The notes under the pieces: generated by a model
Told to the model about the DNA's origin: nothing
The model's input: the letters and a program-made list of their open reading frames with translations, nothing else
The model's database searches: none
In this document: positions 1 through 12,800 of the stretch, piece by piece
How the letters are laid out: the number at the start of each line of letters is the position of its first letter
Position numbering within the stretch: position 1 is the first letter of the stretch
NCBI GenBank assembly: GCA_012064415.1
Contig: SSNU01000284.1
Location: forward strand, 1 to 64,000
Length of the DNA: 64,000 nt
Direction of reading: 5' to 3'
Source of the DNA: Gyrodactylus bullatarudis
Taxonomy: Eukaryota; Platyhelminthes; Monogenea; Gyrodactylidea; Gyrodactylidae
Position numbers and translations under genes: made by a program

Positions 1-228
1 ATCTAGACATCCTCGTATGTTTCTTAGCTATAAAACTTCTGGTTTTATCAGAAATTAAATTCCTATCAAATAACCCTTTTGATATCTTATACATTGAACG
101 TTCCATTGATTCCATTTCCTTATAATAGTCCGATCTATCTTTCCCTGTGTTAATAAATTTACTTTCATCAGAAAGAAAATCTAAGCCTGCTCGATAATAA
201 TCATCCTTATACATTATAACTATCCCTT
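1..228 (-). pseudogene. Penelope-like reverse transcriptase fragment, cut by window edge
   Basis: The minus strand is open from about 228 to the window edge and reads as an N-terminal piece of a retroelement polyprotein. It has a block reading IVIMYKDDYY, then a run rich in acidic and lysine residues (FLSDESKF, KDRSDYY), a spacing seen before the catalytic RT core of Penelope-like elements. A second fragment of the same broad class lies at 25.5-26.5 kb, which supports the assignment. A stop codon precedes the open stretch, and the next sequence upstream is a different repeat, so this copy is 5'-truncated. Family assignment rests on motif memory only; another non-LTR retroelement is possible. 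Confidence 0.4.
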
Positions 229-251
229 AACTATCAGTGATTAGTAATCAC

Positions 252-713
252 TAGAGCTGCCGAAATCGGGCATAAATTTTAATTGAAAAGGGCATTTTTA
301 TATTTTAGCAAAATGAAACACGCTAAGTAGTTTCAGTTAAATAATATTCTTCTTGATAGTATGACTTGACATGATATGTGACCAACACATATATATATGA
401 ATGTAAGATTTGATTGAATGACTAATGAGACTGTTCTACGAATCAGACAGGGCTTACAGGTTTCACGAAGACGAAAATAGAATTTTTAGCCTTGAGATTG
501 TTTGTGATTGTTATCGTTGATTTTGTATCGAAACTATCTTGATTAGGCCAAAAAAGGGCATAAAATTTGAAAAAAGGGGGACATTAAATTTAATATGGCA
601 AAAATTCTCGGTTTATGCTTCAACTCATCAAACTTCTGATACTAGGAAAATAAAGAAAATAAAATTTCGTGCTCTGCATTCAAAATGGCAAAAATGGCAT
701 TTTTGAAGCTCTA
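252..713. mobile_element. hAT-type non-autonomous element with 8-bp target duplication
   Basis: The element starts TAGAGCTGCCGAAA and ends TTTTTGAAGCTCTA, so the outer ends are inverted copies. It is flanked by GTAATCAC at 244-251 and CTAATCAC at 714-721, an 8-bp duplication with one mismatch. TA-starting ends plus an 8-bp duplication fit the hAT superfamily. The 462-bp interior has no coding capacity. It sits in an older repeat whose sequence resumes after 721. Confidence 0.6.
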
Positions 714-1160
714 CTAATCACTAAAATCCGGATATCTTAGCTTAAGTTTTATCTTCAAAAATAGCATTATCATCAAGAGGACCTTCATGGTGAATTTCGT
801 TGTTTTATCGTGTCCGTGGAATATTGTGGGAAAAATTATATAAACCTAATTGACATGAAGATGAGAATTTCCCATTTTTGAAAAACTCTTGATATTTTTC
901 TCCAGAAAATCAGGAAAAAATTTATTTTTTGGATTCCAGTATGAAATGAGCTGATTAGTTTTGAAAATAAAAAAATTCGATCCAACCAAAATTAAGCCGT
1001 TTTTTGAATTTCGGAAACTTTTCAAATTTCCACTTTTTCAACTTTAGCATCCAGAATTTTTATCGATTTCATAGATCAACATATTTAGGATCAACATTAA
1101 ATTATATCAGAAAAGTAAGTACTCTCCTGAGTTATTAAAAAATTTTCACCCTAGCCTAGT
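714..1160. repeat. Older dispersed repeat, related to 5400-5850
   Basis: No gene is visible. The stretch shares blocks in inverted orientation with about 5460-5830: the segment around 785-830 (GTTGTTTTATCGTGTCCGTG) matches the reverse strand near 5570-5600, and CACCCTAGCCTAGT occurs at 1147 and again at 5812. A member of the AATTGACATGAAGATG foldback family begins near 848. Confidence 0.5.
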
Positions 1161-1380
1161 GATTAGTAATTATTATAAATTCAAAAGTGAATTCTGCTTA
1201 ACCATTAAATTTAATGAGTGTCTTTAGACACTGTCCTATAATTTTGATACAAAAGAAAATTCTGATAAAGTAAAAAAACAATCTTATAAGAATTAACTAA
1301 TAGAAATTTCCTGTAAGAGACTGTTAGAAAATTCTAGATAAAAAATTTTAAATAATAATCATCATTATTAAAACAAAAAT

Positions 1381-2365
1381 ATGGCATCAGATTCAAAAGT
1401 TAAAATATTTGGTCACCAGATTGATAACGTAAATGAAGACCTATCCTTTAGAACAAGACTTTCAAAAGACTTTACATGTCCTGGAATTAAAATACAGAGA
1501 AAGACAGATTCTAAATTAATCAAGGTTGAGAATAATCTCGATTATTACGCCATTTTGTGTAATGATGGAGAGTTGAGAGTTTACAAGAACACTCCAGAAT
1601 CTTCCTCACACTTACTCGACACTATTCATAACGTTTTAGATTTTTCCATGAACGACTATCACTTTTTCTGTATTGCAGATGGAAAACTAAAGTCGTGGAA
1701 TGGTTCTCAATTCACAGTTTTTAACCAAAACGAGGTATCAGACCTGAGATTTAAACAGGTTTCCTGTGGTATAGACTTTAGTCTTGTTTTAACCGATGAC
1801 GGAAAGATTTACTCAATCGGCTATGGATTGTAATTATTATTTTTGTTAAACTTTTAGACACGGTCAATTAGGTCATGGCGATTTGGATGATTCAGAAGAA
1901 TTCCAGTTGATTGAGGACTTGGAACCGGTGAAAATAACTCAAATTAACACAGGTGCTTGGCACGCTTTAGCCCTTAGTTCAGATGGAGATGTTTACTCTT
2001 GGGGTTGGAATCAATTTGGCCAGGTAGGACTTCCATCTAAAAGTTTGGCTGATAAGCGATGCAGTTCTCGTACAAAGGATCCAGATGAACTTACAAATGT
2101 TCAATTGACACCTTTTCCATTGGATGGCATAGAAGAAGTTTCCATCGTTTCTTGTGGATCAAGACATTCGGCTCTTCTAACTAAAACAGGTCATTTGTAT
2201 ACTTTTGGGTGGAATGGCTTTGGTCAATTGGGCAGGAAACCCTCTTACTTATCGTTGAGTGATCCAATTAATTCTGCTTGTGATAACATCGAATGTGTCG
2301 ACGGAACTTTTTCAGATTTATTCTGCTCCCATTGGCTAACCAAAGTTTGTTTCATGCAAAGTTAA
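1381..2365 (+). CDS. RCCD1: RCC1 domain-containing protein 1
   Basis: Two exons, 1381-1829 and 1858-2365, give 318 residues; the split codon makes a Leu before HGQLGHGDL. RCC1-type beta-propeller repeats are clear: VSCGIDFSLVLTDDGKIYSIGYG, in which the first exon ends; then GAWHALALSSDGDVYSWGW; then SCGSRHSALLTKTGHLYTFG. The last two align with the C-terminal half of vertebrate RCCD1, including the WGWNxxGQ signatures. The human protein partners the lysine demethylase KDM8, and that role here is inferred. The intron is only 28 nt (GTAATT...TTTTAG), and without splicing the frame stops at once. The start is the first ATG of the open frame. Candidate AATAAA signals lie near 2520, beyond the minus-strand TTTATT at 2429-2434, so the 3' ends of this gene and METTL9 probably overlap. 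Confidence 0.88.
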
Positions 2366-2588
2366 ACAACGAATAGTAACGACTCTTGATACAGACTCAT
2401 CCGAGTATAAATTGTACAATGTATTATATTTATTATAAGCGATAAAATAATTTAAAACTTCCTTTGTCGAGTTTGGAATTATTATTTGATTATTTGGAAG
2501 TGAGTAATTATAGTTAAAAAATAAATAAAAACAAATTGATCGATAATTTGCAGTTTTAGCATTTAAATCTGTTTCTTTTCAATAACCT

Positions 2589-3707
2589 TTAGACCTTGAA
2601 TACCATGACGATATTATTGAGAGAAAAGAATGATTGACTAAAATCCCCTTCGCACAAGTAGGCAAGACGGGTCCATCTGATTAATTTGAAGCCCATTGGT
2701 TCCATGATTGTCTTTAAGAAAGAAACAAATTGAGTTTCCCAGTATTCACTGCCAGATATGGCAATCTCTTCAGTCGGTAGATTTGAAGGATTATACTCTA
2801 CATACTGGCTCAGGGGTAGCACAAGGGCCAAGACTAGACGGCCACTAGTTGGTTTCAAGGCTGTCTTAATTTTCGATAAAAGTGTAAGTGGCATATCACA
2901 TCTGTCCAAGAGATTCAGGCACGAAATCACATTATACTGAGCATAACCATTGGTACTTTCAATGTTATAGTCTGAGATTGAACTTCTTAAATTCCAATTT
3001 TCAATATCTAAAATTCTGTTGAAATGATTGGTAAGAAATTACGTGAAACCTTTTTGTTTAAGACGATATTTCATTCCAGTTGACGCCTCAGTGACAAATA
3101 CTTTATCAAAAAATTTCTTCATTCTACTTGTTACATTTCCATCACCAGAACCAAGATCTAATAATGTAAAAGTTTTATAATCATCAGGAATATCAAGGAG
3201 TCTTTTAAACTGTTCTGTAGAATAAACAAACATTGAACCTCTATTTAGTAAACCATTAGCAGTAGTGGAGCTGACGAAAAATGTTAAAATCGATTTTGCA
3301 ATAGAATGATAAAGTTGAGTGAAGAGACTGTCACTTTTCTCATAACAGTTTTTAAGAAATTCCTCAGTTTCTGTATCTTGATGAGATTCCACAAAAAGAT
3401 TCATATATTCCTCGGTAATTAAATCCTTGCGCACAGAATACCACTGAAATTAAAGGGATAATCTAAGGTTACCTCTTCATGTTTGGATTCTTTATTTTTT
3501 TCCATGTCCATGTATTTTGTGTATAAGGCACGAGCAAGACTACTCCTAATGTAGAGAGATGAAGAATTAGACATTCCTTTTATATTTTCAAGTTTCGACC
3601 AATAAGAGATTGTATGCTAAAAGAAATTGAAGTAATTAGTTTATTACAATTACAAAAATTTTAAATAAAAAGCTAGCAAAAGCAACAAGAATAATTTTTT
3701 TCAGCAT
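2589..3707 (-). CDS. METTL9: METTL9, protein histidine N-methyltransferase
   Basis: Four exons on the minus strand: 3707-3654, 3616-3473, 3443-3043 and 3015-2589, all joining in phase to 341 residues. Exon 1 encodes a hydrophobic signal-like leader (MLKKIILVAFASF). Exon 2 carries IRSSLARALY, matching the vertebrate RSPLTRSLY region. Exon 3 has LYHSIAKSILTFF, GLLNRGSMFV and the SAM-binding motif DLGSGDG. Exon 4 has VISCLNLLDRC, LALVLPLSQYVE and RLAYLCEGD. The family methylates histidine in HxH motifs of target proteins. The introns are 37, 29 and 27 nt, all GT-AG. The gene is head to head with NRBP and converges on RCCD1. It looks complete; the orthology is very firm and the exact 5' end slightly less so. 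Confidence 0.92.
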
Positions 3708-3804
3708 AAATTTTTCATAATTTTGGTTTATGAAAACAATAATTTTATTTGAACTTGACACTTCTTTTGAAAATTTTTGAGCGGAAATCTGAGGAAAATT
3801 ATTG
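3708..3804. promoter_or_regulatory. Short bidirectional promoter region, METTL9 / NRBP
   Basis: Only 97 bp separate the METTL9 start (minus, 3707) from the proposed NRBP start (plus, 3805). The stretch is AT-rich, and I could not define a TATA box or initiator. Its shortness implies a shared promoter or overlapping 5' UTRs. This is inference from gene spacing. Confidence 0.4.
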
Positions 3805-6800
3805 ATGGAAGACTCTTCGGCTAAGCGTTAGTAACAAATTTCATGTTCTAGATACTCTAATCGATTCCAAAACTGAAGCTGACGAGACACTTAGAAAAGT
3901 TGAAGATGACGAAGAGGAGGAGGAAGAGGAAGAAGAAGATAAAATAATAGAAAAAAGTCATTCCGGACGCTTTCATAAACGAAATAAACGATTACCTAGA
4001 CAAATGGAAGGTGTTGACAATGCATTTGTTGCCATAGAACCAAAGTCGGGCAAAGAGGTCATTTGGAATGAATCTTTTCTACCTAAACAAAAGACTGAAA
4101 AAGAGGTTAGTCCCTAATTGTCGATAAAAATTCCACACGTTAATAAATTTTTTGTTGCAGAATAGATTTTTATCAGTTATTAAAAAGTTGAAAAAGACAT
4201 CACATCCATTTCTTGTCAGATTTCTGGACGCTTGGATTACCAAGGGAGCAAATGACACACGTAAAATGGTCTTTATAACTGAACGCCTTGATGAGGGCAC
4301 ATTGAAACAATTCTTATGCAATTTGTCTGGTAGCAATAAGTATTGGAAACGACATATCAGTCAATTATTATCAGTTATTGCTCACCTCCATCAGATGGGT
4401 GTCACACATGGATTACTCACTAAGGAGAATATTTACTATCAGAATTCTGGCAGTCTTAAGGTTGGACCATGTGAGTGTTTAAACCAAAAATAATTTAAAA
4501 AATGTATTATATAATAGTTTGATAAGGGGTCTAAAAGATCTGCTTTATACTTTAGAAAAAAGACTAAATTTAAAACTATACTTGGCTGACTTGATGATTA
4601 ACCTCCTAATCAACTATTTTAGGCGATCACTGTTTTCTTATGGGTTCGAAGGGGTTAAATTCACTTTAATCTGATTAGGCAATGAATAAATTTATGAATG
4701 AAAAAACTATTTTCGGTGGAGTGTGTTGTTTGCCTGACAACTTCCCATATCTTTAACACGTACTAGTTTTTTATTATTGATATGAGTTGATTGCATATTC
4801 AAAGGAAGGGAAGTACTGACAAAATTATGAGGGTTAAAATTTTAATCTTTAAGATAGGTTGTAGCTTCTTATGATAAGTGGAAATTTTCAAACTATGATT
4901 CCTATTTAAAATGGAATTCAACTTTATCTTATATTTATATTAATACACTAGATAAAGAAGTAAATTCAGAAGCATGACCCCTTGATAAAAATAGTTTTTG
5001 ATGAGTTTATTGAATGAGCCTATTCTTCTTCAAGTATAGTATAGGCATCGTTCCCCTTGCTGAATGTATCCATCATTTTTAACTTTTTAATTAGGAATAA
5101 AACCAGAGAAAAAGTTTACTTACACAAGAAAGAAATCAAAATCCTGAAAAATACACAAATTCATTCAACTTAAATTAACCCTTTTAGGTCTATTTAATGA
5201 CTTCGGAGATTAAATATGAATAATATACATATCCCGAATAAGAAAAAATTATACATTAGTATCTAATCATCTGAAAACCTTTACATAAAAAAATTTTCTG
5301 TACATTTTCCCTATCTACTATCTATAAAGCCACCTCACAATTAACTTTAAGCATTTTTTAAAAAATAAGGTAAACTTATTGGATTAAAGGATCTTTATTT
5401 TACAGAAATTTTTAGGTTTAATATTTTGGCTTGGGTGAAATTTTTTTTCTCCGAACAACTCACGAGGGGACTTACTTTTCTGATAAATTTTAGTACTCAG
5501 ATCATGTTTTCAATAATTTTAAAGCGTGAAAGTCATTCTCCATTATGTCATTGCCCATTTTCCCCACAACATCCCACGGACATGATAAAACAACGAAATT
5601 AACCACGAAGCCCCTTTAGATGACAAGATTACTATTTTTGAAGATAAAAACTAAGAAACTCATTAAATTGAGCGGCAATTTGAGAAATTTTGGATTTTTA
5701 AAACCGAATGACATAATGGAGAATCATTTTCGACACATTCTTAAATACAAAATAATGCTTAGAATTGATAGTTCTAACAGAAAAGTTGGTCCTAATATGA
5801 GGTTAAAAATTTCACCCTAGCCTAGTAATCACTGATTACACACAATTACAAACAATTCGGCTTTTCCATGATTTAGCATCTTTTACACGTTAACATAAAA
5901 GGAAATATCTAATGTAAACAAATGATTTGAGATCAGGGTGATGATGATCTTATAAACCAACTAAACTTGCATAACTTCTAAAAATTAAAAATTATATTTT
6001 TCTACAGTTTCCCTGACAGATTTCTTCGACCAACGTAAACAACCCAAAGATATTTACAATCTCGGCCTGTTGGCGTTGGAGTTGGCCGTCTGGAAGCTCT
6101 CACCTGAATTTCAAGATCTTCCCTCATCTCAGAGAATAACTGAGATGATCTCCTTACTGGAGGATGAAAAGCAAGCTGACTTTGTCAAAGGCTGTCTGGA
6201 CCCTGTTGCCAATAAACGACCAAGGGTCATTCAACTTTTTAACCATCCTGCTGTTGTGGAAATTCCCAATTTAAGACTTATATCTGCCAAACAGGTTGTT
6301 GATAATTGTAAGTATTTATTAATTAAAAGTCCAAGTAATGCGTTATTACTTTAACTTTTATCCCCTTATAATCAAAAATACATACATCAAAAAGTTTTGC
6401 ACTAATGCTAATTCAATATTTTTATAACTACATTACATCCTATTAAACATGGAAATTTTCTGAAATTTTGATTTCTAAATAAGATTGGTCATTGCCAATG
6501 ACTCATTGGTATCTCATTGCAAGTTAAATATTACGAGAAATTGACAGTACAATATTCAATTGGAATTATTGTTTGAAAGGTGTTCATTAACTTCTGATTT
6601 TATCTGAGCAATTCATAAAGAAAGGCAATGTAAAAGCTTTTACATGCTGATGAGTATGCTACGAAATAAAAGGCTATTCTTTTAACAAACCTGGCATCGC
6701 CTTTCGTTTATCAATTGGAATTATTAGAATTTAATTATTTCTTTAGATTGTTCTGGTACAACAGAAGAGGCGAGTACAATTTTCAACAGAATCCTCAAGG

Positions 6801-9800
6801 ATAACCTCAGTCACTTTGAAGACGATAATGTTCTCATAGAGTCTTGGATTCAACACAAGGAAGATGAAGTCTCCACAAGGACTTGGAAAGATTTGAAACA
6901 AAACTTTTCAACAACCGCCAAATTCCTTGAGCATGTTCGGTGAGTTTATTTCTTCCTACTTTAGTTTTCTCAGTAGAAATACAATCCTGCAAAAGAAGTA
7001 GGTAGCAATAAAATTTTGAGGGTCTGTAGAGTTTGGTGTGAAAGTAGGAAATATAAAAAAATTGATTTATAACGTGTAATTTAATATTTAGTACGAAAAT
7101 AATGTGTCAAATTTTAGCCTATAGTTTTTTAAATTTCTCAATCAATATTCATAAAACACAAACCATATTGAAGAGTTGAAATGGTTGAAATTTATTTTGA
7201 TGCTTTTAAAAAGTCTATTATATAGCGTAAATTCGTAAAATTGCGTACGATTATACGAACTTTTAAAATTTATGATCTGAATGAACTTATGAACCTATCA
7301 ATAAATCAAATATAGAATTCCTTTTTCAAGACTGATCTATTTTCCAGAATCTATTTAAAAGAATAGAAGTTTTTAAAGATAATATTTTTGTTTCTAAACA
7401 ATTATAAGTAACTTTATAAGTACGACTATTATTTATACACTAGACATGTTTTAAGATGAGAAATCAAACTGTAAGGGTCTAGAAAAAAAAGAATTTCTGA
7501 AAAAACCTCCTCTATGAATCAAGTATTGTTTTTTCATGGTGTTATTTTATTCAGTAAACTAATGCTTGATATTTTTCTATTACAACATCATTTCTGGTGA
7601 GCTAAAAGAAGTTAAATATTTAGAAAATCAGTCTTTCGAAGCAATCAAGTGCCTGTGTTAGGGTTTTGAGACCTTATTATTGTTCAATCTCTTAAATGAG
7701 TGAAACAATATTATCAAAAATGGTTGAAATTTAATCACTTATCAGATAGGTACTTAACTAATAGTATACTATTTGTTGAGATATTAACTGTTCTTTAGAT
7801 GCCCAAGATGATTTGTTAGATTCCAAAGACCTATGGATCATCCAGAACGAATAAAAAGTATTCGATCATCAAAAATATAAGTCTTTCTATTTAAAATTAT
7901 TGATTTCTGAAATAATTTATACAGGAATTTCATAAAGCTTAATATTTTTCTTGTAATTTTCATTAATTCTACAAATAGCTAGTTAATAGGATGATGGGAA
8001 AATTTGTCCAGAAAATCAAAAAGCAACATTGAGTTAAAAATTGTGTCTTTTTCAAAGTATTGTATTGATATTTAGAGAGTCTTAAATAATCTAACATTTA
8101 AAATCATTACATTTGGTCGGAATCAGTGTAATCTTGACAATATTGTTTTGTTAAAATATTCGTAATCACTAATGTAGAAATATTTTCTCTCTTTACACCG
8201 TTTATCGTTGCATAATAAAGAGTTTTCTTTTATATCTTCGAAATAACAATGATCTTGTGTGCAATCCAATGAAACTACAATTGATTGATTTGAATAAATA
8301 TTTTCAAAATCATGTTCTACCTATTGCTCAACTTCTTGATTTTGACACGGATTATAACCCTAAAACAATTCGACTTAATCCTTTCGATACCATAGCTAGA
8401 CGAAGAAAGTTTCAGGCTTAATTCTCTCACAAAATTACTTAAAATTTGATGATAAAAAACCTTTACTAGGACAAAATTTTATGAAAATTTTTCCTTACAC
8501 ATAATTTCATGAGGGTCTGATTTATATTGAAATTCCCATCTACTGGTGAGTAAATTAAAGTTTAACTTTGCCGATGAAGGAATTTATTTGAAAGTTAATT
8601 GTTTCGGAAGACTCAATTAATGTCAAAAATAAATCTTTTAAATTTTATTCAATCTTATTAAAAAATAACCTAGATATTGAAGATCTAAAGTAAAAATGCG
8701 GTTGAAAATTGCCCCATTTTCATGAGACTCCTGATTAGAGTACAGCTCAATTTTTAAAACTATCAACATTACAATTCTCGAACAGATTTTAGTAATGAAG
8801 AGATAGAGAGGATTTTATTTATGTAAAAATCTATTCTCAGAACTATCTGAGAACAAAAGTCGAGGGGGTTAATACTTGAACACGGGGTGGAATACTATTA
8901 GGTAGGTACTATACCCACTAAGCCATCCCGACTATCCAATCTAAATTATTTTTTATATGTTAAACTTGCAAAATATCTGCGTTCTCTTCCAGAATAGTTG
9001 GAGTATTTTTAAATACATTTTCAAACTCAGCTTTCAATACTTAATCCTTACAATACCAAATCGATAAATTTGTTGCGATTTCTTTCAAAATTTCACAGTT
9101 CGATCTTCTTATGACTCAGATGATTATTTGAAAAAATCAAAAAAAATTTCATGATCTAGATCATAAATTTGGCATGTTCCATATGGCTACATTGGTACTG
9201 TAGGGTGGTAAAATTAGACTTTTCGAAAAATTGAGTTAGAAGAATGATTTTTTTTTCTTCCCTAATTATTTTTCATTCACAATACATTGGTATTCAAATA
9301 TTCATTTAACTGAGCTAGATATCTTTCTAATTCCGGGCTAATATCTAATATACATTATATGAGTATTTATTTTATATTTGCATGATTTGAGAAGCAATTT
9401 TGATTTGGTATCCTACATGACTCTAGATTCACAAAAAAATCATACATCAGTTCTGTTAGAGCTGTTTCGGGATAATATTTTAATTTCCCGTTTCATAAGG
9501 TTATTTGATGAGTTCTGTTCAAAGCCAATCTTGAATTTGAAGATTATGTGTTCATTCATTGCTTGATCAGATATAGCAAAATTCGCAGGAAAATTTTTTC
9601 TAAAGATTAAGTGGGGATCGAATTTTGAACAGGCGATTATAGTAAGGATCAGTTCTATTTAAATTTTTGATAAGCTGTTCTTTATCATTAAATGCTGTAA
9701 TTTTTTGTTGAATCCAAATTTTTCCGTTATAATGTAAATTAAATGATGTTCTTCAATATTTTGTTGAGACAAAAAGTAAGAAAAAATAATTTTTCGTTTC

Positions 9801-12800
9801 TGAGGTGGTCAATTTTTATATACCTACAATACCAATGTAGCCAATTGGATACAAAATAGCTAAGCCCCTAATAAGTTTTGATAGGAGATAATTCGATTAT
9901 AGTATGAGAAAGAACATATAAACTTTCTGCTATGTTATATGTAATACTTTCGACAAAACACCACTTAGAATTATGCATCATTTCTTCATTTTTCAGTGTC
10001 AGGGATCATGATCTTAAATTTATGCTAGAGAAATGAAAAATAAGTTGTTGAAAAGAGCAGTTTATCGATATCTTATGAACTTAATGATAAAAGAATTGAA
10101 ATTCACCTGAAAAAATTAACAAAAAAAGAATTTTCATCGTTAAATGTAGCCACGGTACTGAAAGGGTTAATAATGCTTGTATATTCGGTTAAATACGCTA
10201 AGGAGTTGAGCAGTCCTCTACTCCTGATGGAACTGTCCATTGATTTCATGCATGAAAAATATACCTTTTTTTGGATTAACTTATCTTATTATCTCTGAAC
10301 ATTGATAAGTTTAATATTTTCAATCAAGAAGAATCATGAATTAAGGAATTCTACTTCCTTCCAAAAAAGTTCAAATATCTATGGCATTCTTATGCCTGGC
10401 TAGCAAAAATATAGCGTTTTCTTTCGCCCATACATCACCATGATTTTTGCATGTTATCATTGTATTCTTACTTTGTTATAAATTACAATAATTTTCAAAA
10501 CAAAATCATTGATAATTACAATTTCTAAATTAAATGAATTTTTCTACAGTAATTACAAAATTTAAAATAGCCTCTAAGACTTTTCGGATTAAATAAGTTT
10601 TCCACTAAGTAAGTAAAGTATAAGTAAAATCCACTCTCTAAACATTGTGATCTTTTACCAAGCAAATTAGCGTAATCTTCTATTTACCTGGGAGCATGTC
10701 AAATAGAGCCTCGAGATTAGCTGTCTCTTGGACAAATAATAAACTTTCGAAAATTCAGTAGATAAATTTACACAATTTTTTTAATTTTACCACTCTAGAT
10801 GTCAGATCCTAAAAGAATCTAAATTGCACATAAATCGATTCAAATTACCCTTTACTTTTCTAGCTAATTTGGATTTTTAAAGAATTTTAGAATCTACATG
10901 TTATATTCAATGTATTTATTCAAGTACTTCACTTTTAGTTGAAAGGTGTATTGTTGAATTATAAATGACCCAAAATTTAGCTATGCAAGAACAGTGATCA
11001 AAAAAAATTTATTCGTCTCATTTAAATCTTCTTTAGCCAATCAAAATCAATCTATTCGCACGAGTTCAAGTATTAAAACACTTTTCTTTAGACTAAAATT
11101 TAAATGAATCTACTTATAAGTATATCTAGATTTTTTTTCTAATTAAATACTTTTTTCAAGAAATGGATTTTACACATTACCCTGGCAGCCAGTCATGAAC
11201 ACCATCAATATGGTTATACCCCCTAGTCTCGGCCATAATGCTCTCAGTACTGAAGACGACTTTGGAATAATGGGAGCCTCTCAAGATAATATTCTACAGG
11301 CTCGTGAGTTTGTTTCTTCAAAATCATAATCATGTATCATAATAGGAGTGCATTACACAGTCGTACATGCACTGTTATAGAGAATTTTTCGCTGATTTCA
11401 GATATGTATTTTTTAAAATTCTACAATAGAATTTTCTAGTTATTCGGTAAAAACTGAAAACCCTACTTGTTGGAGTGCTTTCAATAGAGAAAAATAGGAA
11501 TGAATAGAAAGACAAAAATGACATCATCTTGTTCAAGAATAAATAAATTCTTATCAAAAGAGTAGGAAGAAACTTTCCTTTGATTCTTTTAGTTTCTAAG
11601 CTATTTAAAGTCAAAGGCGAAATTTTACCTATTTATTTCGAAAATCCTCAACTTCAACTCAATTTTATGCCTATTTAGGAAAGAAATTTACCACTCAATT
11701 TATTAGTCAAATTTACCAGAAGTCCTTGAAGTATGAAAAAGGTGAAAAACTTTTCGAAAATTTTTCATCCTATAATTAATTATAAGTTATAATTTATAAC
11801 TTCATTTCAGCACAAAGATTTTTCTCATGGAGATTAATAAGATACATAAAACTATTTCATCTATATTTTCAAACTTTTTCCTCAATCAGAAATGAACACA
11901 TGCGGCCTAATGGGTTCCACAGTGAATTCGACAAGCAACAGTCGTAAAAACAGCAATTGCATCAGATCAGATTTCAACTATCCCTTTATGCCCTCAAGTC
12001 ATCATTTCCCCTATACAGGAATTCAGAGTCTCAACTATCAATATTCTGGCATACCATCGAGAGATGGCAGTTACCAAGATCTCAGTCCGAATAAAAGAGG
12101 TCCTTACAATCGTGAGTATATTTTGTTAAAATCTATTTGATGATTTCGAAAGCTAGAATTTAAATCTAGATGTATTGTGAATAACTCTAAACCAATTTGG
12201 AAAAAAATTATTATTAATACAAGAAAAATGTGGACGCTATCAGAATTTTGACTTTTGCGCCAAATTGCCATTTTTCGAGCTTCGATTCAAATTTTTAAAA
12301 TTGATTCTAAGGTGAAGTCAAAATTAGACATGAAAATCAAATATTACCATTAAAATTTTACAATACCCACTCTTCTCAAATGATCTCGATTATAATGAAT
12401 AATTATAATTATTTTTCAGGCAAAATGATCAAGACTCTTCTTATTCTTGAGGCAAAATGACTCCCACTCGATCAATCATTAGACCAAATTTAGCAAATTT
12501 GATTTCAACTTTAAAATCAATAAAAAATTTTAGCCCAAAGCTCGAAAAAATGGCAATTTGGTATAAACTCAAAATCCTTATTTGCAATTCTTTTTCTTGT
12601 AAAAGCGGGTCAAAAGTATCTAGATTTAAAATAGACATCATCGAATCCGAGTTCTTGATGGAAAAATTGAGAGTCTTGTAATAATTATGATGTTTTCTGC
12701 CTTTTTGAATTGAAAATTTAATTTACAGGAGTCTCATTAGGTCAGTGGTAAGATTTATTTATTTAACACATTTGAATTAATCAAATATAATTTTGTGTTT

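Larger units (their letters stand above)
6940..11160. other. NRBP intron 5 (4.2 kb)
   Basis: Bounded by GTGAGT and TTTTTTCAAG. It contains a tRNA-like segment at 8859-8932 and a candidate inverted-repeat element at 9184-9843; I see no exon in it. The 62-codon open frame at 9378-9566 has no recognisable content. Confidence 0.6.

Noticed and set aside
8859..8932. Functional tRNA gene
   Set aside because: The A box is good, but the anticodon and T stems do not form, so it is listed only as a tRNA-like repeat.
12441..12681. Overlapping frames on both strands
   Set aside because: They come from an AT-rich intronic repeat with mirrored composition; no conserved motif.
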